Assembly: GCA_028752905.1 (NCBI GenBank)
Contig: JAQNBH010000132.1
Span: 124,001-188,000, forward strand
Reading direction: 5' to 3'
DNA length: 64,000 nucleotides
DNA from: Cladorhizidae sp. MBARI D1340-BT2
Lineage: Eukaryota; Porifera; Demospongiae; Poecilosclerida; Cladorhizidae
In this document: piece after piece, positions 36,601 to 47,284 of the stretch
Numbering within the stretch: position 1 is the first letter of the stretch
How the letters are laid out: every line of letters starts with the position of its first letter
Translations under genes and position numbers: made by a program
The notes under the pieces: generated by a model
What the model was told of the DNA's origin: nothing
The model's database searches: none
What the model saw: only the letters and a program-made list of their open reading frames with translations

Positions 36601-36665
36601 CCCAAACAAGTATTGCTAACAGCTGGTTGTAAGTAACCTTCTCTGGTGCTTCACCTAAACTTTAA

Positions 36666-38779
36666 CCCTTTACCTATCAATGTAGACGGGGATACATTTT
36701 CAGGCCCCTTTACCTATCAGTGTAGAGAACAAACATTTACTGGACCCTTTACCTTACAGTCCTTTACCTATCAGTGTAGAGAACAAACATTTACTGGACC
36801 CTTTACCTATCAGTGTAGAGAACAAACATTTACAGGACCCTTTACCTATCAATATATAGAACAAACATTTACAGGACCCTTTACCTATCAATGTAGAGAA
36901 CAAACATTTACAGGACCCTTTACCTATCAGTGTAGAGAACCTATCAGTGTAGAGAACAAACGTTAACAGAACCCTTTACCTATCAGTGTAGAGAACAAAC
37001 ATTTACAGGACCCTTTACCTATCAGTGTAGAGAACAAACATTTACAGGACCCTTTACCTATCAATGTAGAGAATAAACATTTACAGGACCCTTTACCTAT
37101 CAGTGTAGAGAACAAACATTTACAGAACCCTTTACCTATCAATGTAGAGAATAAACATTTACAGGACCATTTACCTATCAGTGTAGAGAACAAATATTTA
37201 CAGGACCCTTTACCTATCAGTGTAGAGAACAAACATTTACAGGACCCTTTACCTATCAGTGTAGAGAACAAACATTTACAGGACCCTTTACCTATCAGTG
37301 TAGAGAACAAACATTTACAGGACCCTTTACCTATCAGTGTAGAGAACCTATCAGTGTAGAGAACAAACATTTACAGGCCCCTTTACCTATCAGTGTAGAG
37401 AACAAACATTTACAGGCCCCTTTACCTATCAGTGTAGAGAACAAACATTTACAGGACCCTTTACCTATCAATATATAGAACAAACATTTACAGGACCCTT
37501 TACCTATCAGTGTAGAGAACAAACGTTAACAGAACCCTTTACCTATCAGTGTAGAGAACAAATATTTACAGGACCCTTTACCTATCAGTGTAGAGAACAA
37601 AATTTACAGGACCCTTTACCTATCAGTGTAGACCTATCAGTGTAGAGAACAAACATTTACAGGCCCCTTTACCTATCAGTGTAGAGAACAAACATTTACA
37701 GGACCCTTTACCTATCAGTGTAGAGAACAAACATTTACAGGACCCTTTACCTATCAGTGTAGAGAACAAATATTTACAGGACCCTTTACCTATCAATATA
37801 TAGAACAAACATTTACAGGACCCTTTACCTATCAGTGTAGAGAACAAACGTTAACAGAACCCTTTACCTATCAGTGTAGAGAACAAACATTTACAGGACC
37901 CTTTACCTATCAATGTAGAGAACAAACATTTACAGGACCCTTTACCTATCAGTGTAGAGAACAAATATTTACAGGACCCTTTACCTATCAGTGTAGAGAA
38001 CAAACATTTACAGGACCCTTTACCTATGTAGAGAACAAACATTTACAGGACCCTTTACCTATCAATATATAGAACAAACATTTACAGGACCCTTTACCTA
38101 TCAGTGTAGAGAACAAACATTTACAGAACCCTTTACCTATCAATGATCAATGTAGAGAATAAACATTTACAGGACCATTTACCTATCAGTGTAGAGAACA
38201 AAAAATATTTACAGGACCCTTTACCTATCAGTGTAGAGAACAAACATTTACAGGACCCTTTACAGTGTAGAGAACAATCGTTTACAGGACCCTTTACCTA
38301 TATATCAGTGTAGAGAATATATCAGTGTAGAGAACAAACATTTACTTGACCCTTTACCTATCAGTGTAGAGAACAAACATTTACAGGACCCTTTACCTAT
38401 CAGTGTAGAGCACAAATATTTACAGGACCCTTTACCTATCAGTGTAGAGAACAAACATTTACTGGACTCTTTACCTATCAGCGTAGAGAACAAATATTTA
38501 CTGGGTCCTTTACCTATCAGTATAGAGAACAAACATTTACAGGACCCTTTACCTATCAGTGTAGAGAACAAACATTTACTGGACCCTTTACCTATCAGTG
38601 TAGAGAACAAATATTTACTGGGTCTCCTTTACCTATCACAAACATTTACAGGACCCTTTATCTATCAGTGTAGAGAACAAACATTTACTGGACCCTTTAC
38701 CTATCAGTGTAGAGAACAAATATTTACTGGGTCCTTTACCTATCAGTATAGAGAACAAACATTTACAGGACCCTTTACA
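36666..38779. repeat. 39-bp array, about 54 copies, with a piggyBac-like first unit
   Basis: The unit is CCCTTTACCTATCAGTGTAG followed by AGAACAAACATTTACAGGA. Common variants are ATATATAGAAC, AAATATTTACAGG, AACGTTAACAG and TTTACTGGACC. The first unit differs (CCCTTTACCTATCAATGTAG then ACGGGGATACATTTTC) and directly follows TTAA at 36662-36665. The array ends in CCCTTTACATAATAC near 38779. Since 39 is a multiple of three, short stretches are open on both strands (13-residue periods: TYQCREQTFTGPF on +, GKGSCKCLFSTLI on -). I treat these as non-coding. Confidence 0.93.
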
Positions 38780-39715
38780 TAATACATCTCGCTGAAATTT
38801 GATGCTGGTGGAGCTTTTATCACCTAACCGAAATGTGAGCTTACCAAGCACTCTACTATTATGCACACAGAGTAGCAAAGGGCAAAGTTACAGCCCTGGA
38901 CATTGAGTTATTCTGAATGTCATATTTATGTTTTAATTTTGCACAAATTTACAATGACATGGTACAATTACTCCAGGCAAGCACTCCATTGATGTGGCTA
39001 TTAGGTAAAGTATCTCTCACTCTGGCTGCTGTCATCAGCCTTCGAGGTCTGTCATGAAAAAGGTGCTGGATGTTTAGAGGAACAACCTTTATATTTAAGA
39101 GGAACTTGTTCTTTATATATATATAAAATATATTATATATGGATTTAAAACTTTCTAACTTACAAACCTTTTGTGCGCTTCACATGCGTATATATACCCA
39201 ATATTTATACATGTGAGGCCATATATATATGAATGTTGCTTAAATAATTACTTATATGTGTCTATTTTATATGCCCTATATACACACCTGATCCCCTAAC
39301 ATACATACATTTACTCTCTACTCAGTATAATGCATATAATGTCTTTACTACTAGTTCATAGATGCAATCATGTATTCTTCTTACATTTTCTAAATGACAT
39401 GTCTCTATAATTACATTCATGACGTCTTATAACCACCTATAATTAGATTTGTGCCTATAACTACATTCACTCCCTTATTTTCACTTTTCACATATCCATG
39501 TCACATATCCATGTAATTATTTCATGCATATTTTTTATAATGTTCCCATATAATTACGTGCACCCGCTTTAATTACATGCATGTATATGTTCCTATAAAA
39601 ATCTAAAATTTACTTAACTTCTAGTGTAAATCCTCATAGTGCTCTCTGAAACATGCATCATAGAACATATACATGCATGTAATGTATATGTCTAAAATTC
39701 TCAACTTCTAGTGAA
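38780..39715. other. Unassigned AT-rich spacer
   Basis: From 38780 to about 39090 there is unique sequence with a short minus-strand open stretch (VLGKLTFRLGDKSS) that I do not recognise. From 39100 on it becomes AT-rich with TATATA runs and loosely repeated TATAATTACATTCA-type words. A single diverged precursor of the following 34-bp unit is present near 39628-39660. Confidence 0.5.
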
Positions 39716-40085
39716 AATCCTCATAGAGCTGTCTGAAACATGCATGCCTAATCCTCCTAGTGCTCTCTGAAACATGCATGCCTAATCCTCCTAGTGCTCT
39801 CTGAAACATGCATGCCTAATCCTCCTAGTTCTGCCTGAAACATGCATGCCTAATCCTCCTAGTGCTCTCTGAAACATGCATGCCTAATCCCCCTAGTGCT
39901 CTCTGAAACATGCATGCCTAATCCTCCTAGTGCTTCCTGAAACATGCATGCCTAATCCTCCTAGTGCTCTCTGAAACATGCATGCCTAATCCTCCTAGTG
40001 CTCTCTGAAACATGCATGCCTAATCCTCCTAGTGGCTGTCTGAAACATGCATGCCTAATCCTCATAGAGCTGTCCGAAACATACA
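39716..40085. repeat. 34-bp tandem array, about 11 copies
   Basis: The unit is CATGCCTAATCCTCCTAGTG followed by CTCTCTGAAACATG, with exact 34-bp spacing (39747, 39781, 39815, 39849). Outer copies carry CATAGAGCTGTC. Confidence 0.93.
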
Positions 40086-40509
40086 TGCTTCAGCAGCAAG
40101 ACTACTACATATTTTAAAATGACCTAGACTTCTATCTCCAACCATGGCAGCATGAAATATTTGAAGAGGAGGAAGATTTAAACCGACAGAAAAGACATGA
40201 AGTAAAACACCATATGAGGCATTGCAAGATAGAACAGATGTCACTAGCTCAACTCTAAGTTTGCAGAAAGATTGGCATATGAGAATAAATTAGCAAGTCA
40301 TTTAATGTGACCTAGATTTACACCACATGAAACAGTTGCTAAAGCAGTACTTCTTTAAGGGGTCCACTATATACAGTACCCCAAATTTTTTGTTGTTTCC
40401 CCCCCCAAAATATGATGACAGTACATGCAAGATGCTGCCTTCCAAATTGGAGAAGATTTGGATGCTACATTCTGGACTTATACTAACTTTAGTACTCCGT
40501 TCAAAGATT
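40086..40509. other. Unassigned unique sequence
   Basis: No gene or element recognised. It contains a C8 run near 40399. A plus-strand open stretch starting at 40327 runs into the 61-bp array and is not supported as a gene. Confidence 0.45.
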
Positions 40510-42992
40510 GACCAATATCATCTAATCACCTTTCCTATGTGCATATATATACACTATCCTATAGACGACTTAAATATCAATATCATCTAATCACCTTTCC
40601 CATGTGCATATACACTGTCCTATAGATGACTTAAATATCAATATCATCTAATCACATTTCCATGTGCATATATATACACTGTCCTATAGACGACTTAAAT
40701 ATCAAATCATCTAATCACCTTTCCCATGTGCATATACACTGTCCTATAGACGACTTAAATATCAATATCCTTTCCCATGTGCATATACACTGTCCTATAG
40801 ACGACTTAAATATCAATATCATCTAATCACCTTTCCCACGTGCATATACACTGTCCTATAGACAATTTAAATATCAATATCATCTAATTACCTTTCCCAT
40901 GTGCATATATATACACTGTCCTATAGACGACTTAAATATCAATATCATCTAATCACCTTTCCCATGTGCATATACACTGTCCTATAGACGACTTAAATAT
41001 CAATATCATCTAATCACCTTTCCCATGTATATACATACACTGTCCTATAGATGACTAAATATCAATATCATCTAATCACCTTTCCATGTGCATATACACT
41101 GTCCTATAGATGACTTAAATATCAATATCATCTAATCACCTTTGCCATGTGCATATACACTGTCCTATAGACGACTTAAATATCAATATCATCTAATCAC
41201 CTTTCCCACGTGCATATACACTGTCCTATAGACGACTTAAATATCAATATCATCTAATCACTTTTCCATGTGCATATACACTGTCCTATAGATGACTTAA
41301 ATATCAATATCATCTAATAACCTTTCCCATGTGCATATATATACACTGTCCTATAGATGACCAATATCATCTAATCACCTTTCCTATGTGCATATAATTA
41401 TATACACTGTCCTATAGACGACTTAAATATCAATATCATCTAATCACCTTTCCCATGTGCATATACACTGTCCTATAGATGACTTAAATATCAATATCAT
41501 CTAATCACCTTTCCCTTGTGTATATACACTGTCCTATAGACGACTTAAATATCAATATCATCTAATCACCTTTCCGATGTGCATATACACTGTCCTATAG
41601 ATGAATTAAATATCAATATCATCTAATCACCTTTCCCATGTGCATATACACTCTCCTATTATACACTGTCCTATAGATGACTTAAATATCAATATCATCT
41701 AATCACCTATCCCATGTGCAAATACACTGTCCTATAGACGACTTAAATATCAATATCATCTAATCATCTTTCCATGTGCATATACACTGTCCTATAGACG
41801 ACTTAAATATCAATATCATCTAATCACCTTTCCATGTGCATATACACTGTCCTATAGACGACTTAAATATCAATATCATCTAATCACCTTTCCCATGTGC
41901 ATATACACTGTCGTATAGACGACTTAAATATCAATATCATCTAATCACCTTTCCCATGTGCATATACACTGTCCTATAGATAACTTAAATATCAATATCA
42001 TCTAATCACCTTTCCATGTGCATATACACTGTCCTATAGACGACTTAAATATCAATAACATCTAATCACCTTTCCCATGTGCATATACACTGTCCTATAG
42101 ATGACTTAAATATCAATATCATCTAATCACCTTTCCCATGTGCATATACACTGTCCTATAGACGACTTAAATATCAATATCATCTAATCACCTTTCCATG
42201 TGCATATACACTGTCCTATAGACGACTTAAATATAAATATCATCTAATCACCTTTCCCATGTGCATATACACTGTCCTATAGACGACTTAAATATCAATA
42301 TCATCTAATCACCTTTCCCATGTGCATATACACTGTCCTATAGATAACTTAAATATCAATATCATCTAATCACCTTTCCATGTGCATATACACTGTCCTA
42401 TAGACGACTTAAATATCAATATCATCTAATCACCTTTCCCACGTGCATATACACTGTCCTATAGACAATTTAAATATCAATATCATGTAATTACCTTTCC
42501 CATGTGCATATATATACACTGTCCTATAGATGACCAATATCATCTAATCACCTTTCCTATGTGCATATATATACACTGTCCTATAGACGACTTAAATATG
42601 AATATCATCTAATCACCTTTCCCATGTGCATATACACTGTCCTATAGACGACTTAAATATCAATATATTCTAATCACCTTTCCCATGTATATACATACAC
42701 TGTCCTATAGATGACTAAATATCAATATCATCTAATCACCTTTCCCTTGTGCATATACACTGTCCTATAGACGACTTAAATATCAATATCATCTAATCAC
42801 TTTTCCATGTGCATATACACTGTCCTATAGATGACTTAAATATAAATATGATCTAATCACCTATCCCATGTGCAAATTCACTGTCCTATAGATGACTTAA
42901 ATATCAATATCATCTAATCACCTTTCCATGTGCATATACACTGTCCTATAGACAACTTAAATATCAATATCATCTAATCACCTTTCCCACGT

Positions 42993-43352
42993 TGTTAGAC
43001 CTTGTCCTACTAATTTGCTTATCCTACCCTTCTCCTGGTCCTAAACCTAGGTACATTGGCAGAGATAAGTTAAAATTATGATTATAGAACTGGTACAGAG
43101 AATCAAAAACAAATGTTACAGAACTGAGCTAACTCGACTGACGATCCCAGAGCGGGCTGCCTTTAAATAGGCTGGCCACACTCCAATGGGCATTTCCGTA
43201 TAAGGTATTAGTATAAGTCATGGGTGCGTGTGGTATAATAATTATAGTTATTTTAGTGCAAACGAGTGTCTGGTAAGTTCAATCGTGGCTTTCACCTTGT
43301 CCCATGGTTGTGGTCCCGGCTGTGGTCACGGCTGTTAGGCTGGGGCCTAACA
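42993..43352. mobile_element. Solo LTR, copy 1
   Basis: The 360-bp sequence begins TGTTAGACCTTG and ends GGGGCCTAACA, so it has TG...CA ends and short inverted termini (TGTTAG/CTAACA). It is flanked by CACGT on both sides (43353-43357 at the right). The same place in other units reads TTTCCCACGTGCATATAC, an intact empty site. A 5-bp duplication with these ends is what recombination between the LTRs of a Ty3-, BEL- or retrovirus-like element leaves. It contains a TTTAAATAGG box near the middle. No internal coding region is present. Confidence 0.8.
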
Positions 43353-44154
43353 CACGTGCATATACACTGTCCTATAGACAACTTAAATATCAATATCATC
43401 TAATCACCTTTCCCATGTGCATATACACTGTCCTATAGATGACTTAAATATCAATATCATCTAATCACCTATCCCATGTGCATATACACTGTCCTATAGA
43501 TAACTTAAATATCAATATCATCTAATCACCTTTCCCGCGTGCATATACACTGTCCTATAGATGACTTAAATATCAATATCATCTAATCACCTTTCCATGT
43601 GCATATACACTGTCCTATAGACGACATAAAAATATCAATATCATCTAATCACCTTTCCCATGTGCATATACACTGTCCTATAGATGACTTAAATATCAAT
43701 ATCATCTAATCACCTATCCCATGTGCATATACACTGTCCTATAGATAACTTAAATATCAATATCATCTAATCACCTTTCCCGCGTGCATATACACTGTCC
43801 TATAGATGACTTAAATATCAATATCATCTAATCACCTTTCCATGTGCATATACACTGTCCTATAGACGACATAAAAATATCAATATCATCTAATCACCTT
43901 TCCCATGTGCATATACACTGTCGTATAGATGATTCAAATATCAATATCATCTAATCACCTTTCCCATGTGCATATACACTGTCCTATAGATAACTTAAAT
44001 ATCAATATCATCTAATCACCTTTCCCGCGTGCATATACACTGTCCTATAGACAATTAAAATATCAATATCATCTAATCACCTTTCCCATGTGCATATATA
44101 TACACTGTCCTATAGATGACCAATATCATCTAATCACCTTTCCTATGTGCATAT

Positions 44155-44189
44155 GTGACAGGATTTGGGAAAAGGGACCTTATCGCGCA
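44155..44189 (+). repeat. Left terminal inverted repeat of the DUF7869 transposon
   Basis: 35 bp starting GTGACAGGATTTGGGAAAAG and ending CCTTATCGCGCA. It is an exact reverse complement of 47250-47284. Confidence 0.95.
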
Positions 44190-44477
44190 AAAATAAATAT
44201 ATGAGTTAGCTATACCATGTTGAAGCCCGATTTATAAGGTTCAAAATAAGCCTTGTATCAAGTCTAGAGCTGCTCTGACACCGAAGATATGAGCGAGAGC
44301 TTCAGGTTTAAGTTACTGGCTAAAACCGTGACTATTTCAATAACTGGGCGTTGTAGTTGACGACGAAAGCTAAAATGTTTACTCCGTAAATTACCGTGTT
44401 ACGAACGGGTGGGGCTACTTTTACCGGGAAAGAAACGACTGTAAATAGCTATAGCTGTTGTCTGACAAAGTGAAACT

Positions 44478-44582
44478 ATGGAACGCTGGCTAACTAAAAC
44501 TATAGAACGCTGGCTAACTAAGACTGTGGACTTCGAAGCAGACGCTGTCGAAAGTGGGGCGGTACTTTCGGGAAAGAAGTGA
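44478..44582 (+). CDS. Small + strand ORF in the DUF7869 transposon, function unknown
   Basis: An ATG-started frame of 34 codons lies on the strand opposite the main gene, in its 3' flank. It begins with an octad in tandem (MERWLTKT, IERWLTKT) followed by VDFEADAVESGAVLSGKK and TGA. A second frame overlapping its end continues GKEVIEDCEFPVIRLK and HPKQSGFVLG up to a GTAAGC that could be a splice donor. This may be a first exon of a second, frameshifted gene or chance. The WLTK-type start resembles the beginning of some transposase proteins, but I would not assign it. Confidence 0.25.
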   Translation: MERWLTKTIERWLTKTVDFEADAVESGAVLSGKK

Positions 44583-44808
44583 TCGAAGACTGTGAATTTC
44601 CAGTCATTCGCTTAAAGATTCATCCAAAACAGTCTGGATTTGTACTGGGAGTAAGCGCTAGCCAGGTCTAGCACTAGGCATAAATAAGTAGAGTATGTAC
44701 AGGCTAGCATTAATAATTATTAGCATACATTAAAAAAGGACAAATTTGCAATGTAGCTTCCTACTGTTAGTTATGTGGTGTGTTTGAGATTGAGATGAGA
44801 TTCATTGT

Positions 44809-46936
44809 TCAGAAGTTGGGGGTACTGCTCCTGCTTGTTGGTTTTGGATTTGGGGGTAATGGACAGGTAGTGTCTTTGTCAGAGTCAGGACAAAATTGCC
44901 TGATATTCTCATACAGGTACCATTGCCGTTCAAGAGTAAGACCCTTGGGATGTATTACAAGTGGCAAACCATTCTGTTGCGGTTTCCAAGTATGTTTGAA
45001 GAGTTTGATCTCCTGTTCCACTGTGTCACATCGGTCCCTCACGAACACACTGCCAGGAACACGGCTATCAAAGAAAAAGTGATGGAGTTTTTTAATGCCA
45101 ATGATCTTCTTGAAGTGAGTTGCAAAAAGAGTACTCCAATCGAATGTTGGTACAATGACTGCTTCATCTTCGGTTGCAACTAACTGAGCGAAGTTACAAT
45201 CTGCAGATAGATTGACAACACTTGCTAGGCCACTCAATGTCCCTATCTTCGTCCTTCTGTATTTCCTCTTCAGAAGACCAAAGCACCAATCTGGTGAGAA
45301 CTTTGTGTGCCCTACCACCAAAAATGACAACGTGATTTTGTTGTGCCTTCCTGTTAGAGTCCTCCACAACAAGTACTGCATCATACAATTGTTCTTGTTC
45401 TGTCCCGTGCAATTATCAGCATGGAGGAACACTTCTGTCTCTCCAAGTCCATGAGTCTCAAGGAAGTGATGAAGCTGGCTCACCACAACATTGGCGCCTT
45501 TGCCACAATCGCTGGCCTCATCAGTCAGGTAGTTCACCTGCCTCGGAATTCCTTCGCAGTGTACACCAAAGATACTGCACTTCCGAGGTACAAGAAAGTA
45601 CATGGGACCTGGCTGGAGAGGATCTGAAGGATAGTGCACCTATCAAAGAAGGTAACAATGTCATGTGAATAAATCTTTATTCCCCTACTATCCAAAGTAT
45701 ATCCAAAGTAGTATGATTTATATTTTTTGTCTCATGCAGTTATCAGTAACACTTCGTCTCTTCTGGGTAATGCATATCCAAGAATTACGGCACATGATTA
45801 AAAGAAACCAAGGAGTGCAGGTAAACCAACATAAATATCCTATGACACTCCCACACTTTTGTCAATAACTGAATGTTAAGGTGCTATTCTAGTGTGATAA
45901 TACTCTCAACACCCAAATAAATGACCCCTCTCTGACATTGTACACATTGTAGATACACAACCATGGGATAAGCTACTTAACACCCTGGTGAACATAGCTA
46001 GCACCTATAGGATTTATAGTAATACACACCATTTGTGTAATACATACCATTTGTGCGTAATCAAAGGAATAATGAGCTTTGATGTCTCTCGAATTTGCAG
46101 GTGTGAGTGCAGACAAAGGAGGTGGCTGGAATGAGCCATTGGTTGTGAAGAGAGATCTGATTGACCTCTTACATTCGTCAGATTTGGTCATGACTTCCTG
46201 TACATGACCCACAGAAAACTGTGCTGAACAGCTCCGTCCCCTCCACTTCAGGCAACCACAACCTGCAGACATGAACATTGTGATTGATTTTTCCTCGTCC
46301 AAGTCAGTCGGCCGATACTCTACTTCTGTATCACAAAGACTGGACAATCGTGCCAAGGCCAAATCGGTCTCTGATGGAGTTCCTGGTTCATCAAACTCGC
46401 CATGCAGATCATCAGTTTCACTATCATCCATTGCATCCATTACTCCCTGCACATCCATCTCATCATCTCTGTCACCCTGCTCATCCATTGCATCCATCTC
46501 ATCTTCTCTGTCACCATGTTCTTTAGATCCTTCCTTGTCAAGTTCTATATCAATTTATTTTATAATAATTATCTAAATCTTAATGAGAAATGAGGTAGCT
46601 ATCCATTGCATCCATTACTCCCTGCACATCCATCTCATCATCTCTGTCACCCTGCTCATCCATTGCATCCATCTCATCTTCTCTGTCACCATGTTCTTTA
46701 GATCCTTCCTTGTCAAGTTCTATATCAATTTATTTTATAATAATTATCTAAATCTTAATGAGAAATGAGGTAGCTACCATTGTCTACTTACCTTCAAATG
46801 GAGGATCATTGTCCTCATCATCCTCATTGGTAAAATACTGCTCAATTACATCTAGCAGTGCCAGCTGGTCTCCTGAGGAATAGCTGCTAAAAGAATTAAT
46901 AGCCTTAGCTGCCTCATTACTACTTATCCAAGCCAT
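44809..46936 (-). CDS. DUF7869-type putative transposase, three exons, ~490 aa
   Basis: Exon 1 is 46936-46792 (ATG; MAWISSNEAAKAIN start; donor GAAG|GTAAGT). Exon 2 is 46544-46048 (acceptor GATATAG|AACTT; donor CAAATG|GTATGT). Exon 3 is 45639-44809 (acceptor TTTGATAG|GTGCAC; stop TGA). The joins keep frame: 145 + 497 bases give 214 codons, then 276 more. Residues 36-90 are acidic with MDAMD-type repeats. A cysteine cluster (CGCLKWRGRSC; C144, C146, C154, C173) may bind zinc. From about residue 206 the DUF7869 pattern follows: AHYSFDYAQM|VHYPSDPLQP, CSIFGVHCEGIPRQVNYL, FLHADNCTGQNKNN, GHTKFSPDWCFGLLKRKYRR, LVATEDEAVIVPTFDW, IKKLHHFFFDSRVPGSVF. D210, D289 and D331 lie where an RNase H-fold transposase would hold its catalytic acids; that is inference. 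Only 37 residues separate C173 from D210, shorter than I recall for relatives, so an internal deletion is possible. Confidence 0.72.
46426..46775 (-). repeat. Exact 175-bp tandem duplication across the exon 2 acceptor
   Basis: 46426-46600 and 46601-46775 appear identical. Each copy contains the 3' splice site and about the first 119 bases of exon 2 (the acidic MDAMDEQGDRDDEM part). The copy nearer exon 1 reads into TAA soon after the junction, so a full protein needs splicing to the farther acceptor at 46544. The identity suggests a very recent event or an assembly artefact. Confidence 0.9.
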
Positions 46937-47249
46937 TGGCAGCTGGCAGTGTTTATTTATGTGGTTCCATAACAACCGCAGTATGCCGCGCCGTATGCTA
47001 ATTGGAGAATGACGTAATGCTAATTGAACTTTTACCGCGAAGTCACTCCGTATACGCGTTATTCTACGCAATGGAAAACTTGACCACAGGTTTTCGAACT
47101 GTTATTTTGACCTGTTCTGGACTGAACCTAGACGCCAAACTTGGCACAGAGGTAAAGGAAAGATTCTAGAGAGTGCTAAAGTAAAAAATATATATATAAG
47201 AAAAAGTGACCCATGCATACTTTTTGTGCTATAACTCAAAATCATTTTC

Positions 47250-47284
47250 TGCGCGATAAGGTCCCTTTTCCCAAATCCTGTCAC
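47250..47284 (-). repeat. Right terminal inverted repeat of the DUF7869 transposon
   Basis: 35 bp ending CCCTTTTCCCAAATCCTGTC plus AC, exact reverse complement of 44155-44189. It lies upstream of the minus-strand gene, so any promoter for that gene should be in or near it. Confidence 0.95.

Larger units (their letters stand above)
14536..36655. repeat. 22-kb satellite: 53-bp unit, about 417 copies
   Basis: The unit starts TAACCTTCTCTGGTGCTTC and continues ACCCAAACAAGTATTGC, then TAACAGCTGGTTGTAAG. Length variants recur: 49 bp (ACCCAAGTATT, four bases lost), 57 bp (CTAACAAGTAGCTGG, four gained), 54 bp (GTAAGTAGAACTTC) and occasional +7 (GGTTGTAGGTTGTAAG). The left end runs without a break into the transposase pseudogene: the minus-strand frame of the first unit (LLAILVWVKHQRRLF) is continuous with the exon carrying SDGRADSPG. 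The right end stops at TCACC near 36655, next to TTAACCCTTTACC. The 53-bp length is not a multiple of three, and stops appear in every frame within a few units, so the array is not coding. Higher-order structure is listed separately. Confidence 0.95.
44155..47284 (-). mobile_element. 3130-bp DNA transposon with 35-bp TIRs and a DUF7869-type gene
   Basis: The element sits inside the 61-bp satellite. Its ends are perfect inverted repeats of 35 bp (GTGACAGGATTTGGG... at the left; ...CCCAAATCCTGTCAC at the right), followed by a mismatch and three more matching bases. Comparison with the empty homologous site at 52675-52692 (GTGCAT|ATATATACACTG) shows that the filled site gained one AT. This suggests a 2-bp AT target duplication, although the site is (AT)n and can slip. 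Inside is a three-exon minus-strand gene for a DUF7869-type protein, flanked by about 650 bp at the left and 350 bp at the right with no other clear gene. Identical TIRs and an open spliced frame indicate a young element. Confidence 0.85.

Noticed and set aside
14536..36655. Telomeric or rDNA spacer origin of the 53-bp array
   Set aside because: No TTAGGG-type repeats or rRNA sequence in the window, and the array is continuous with a transposase exon.
36646..38878. Reading frames with TYQCREQTFTGPF or STLIGKGSCKCL repeats
   Set aside because: Same artefact in the second 39-bp array; frames are broken repeatedly by length variants.
44809..45639. The 276-codon stretch as a stand-alone gene starting at 45639
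   Set aside because: Its first codon is GTG directly after a TTTGATAG acceptor and continues exon 2 in frame; it is the last exon of a longer gene.
46271..46768. Plus-strand serine- or isoleucine-rich reading frames
   Set aside because: Shadows of the minus-strand acidic exon 2 and its duplicated copy.
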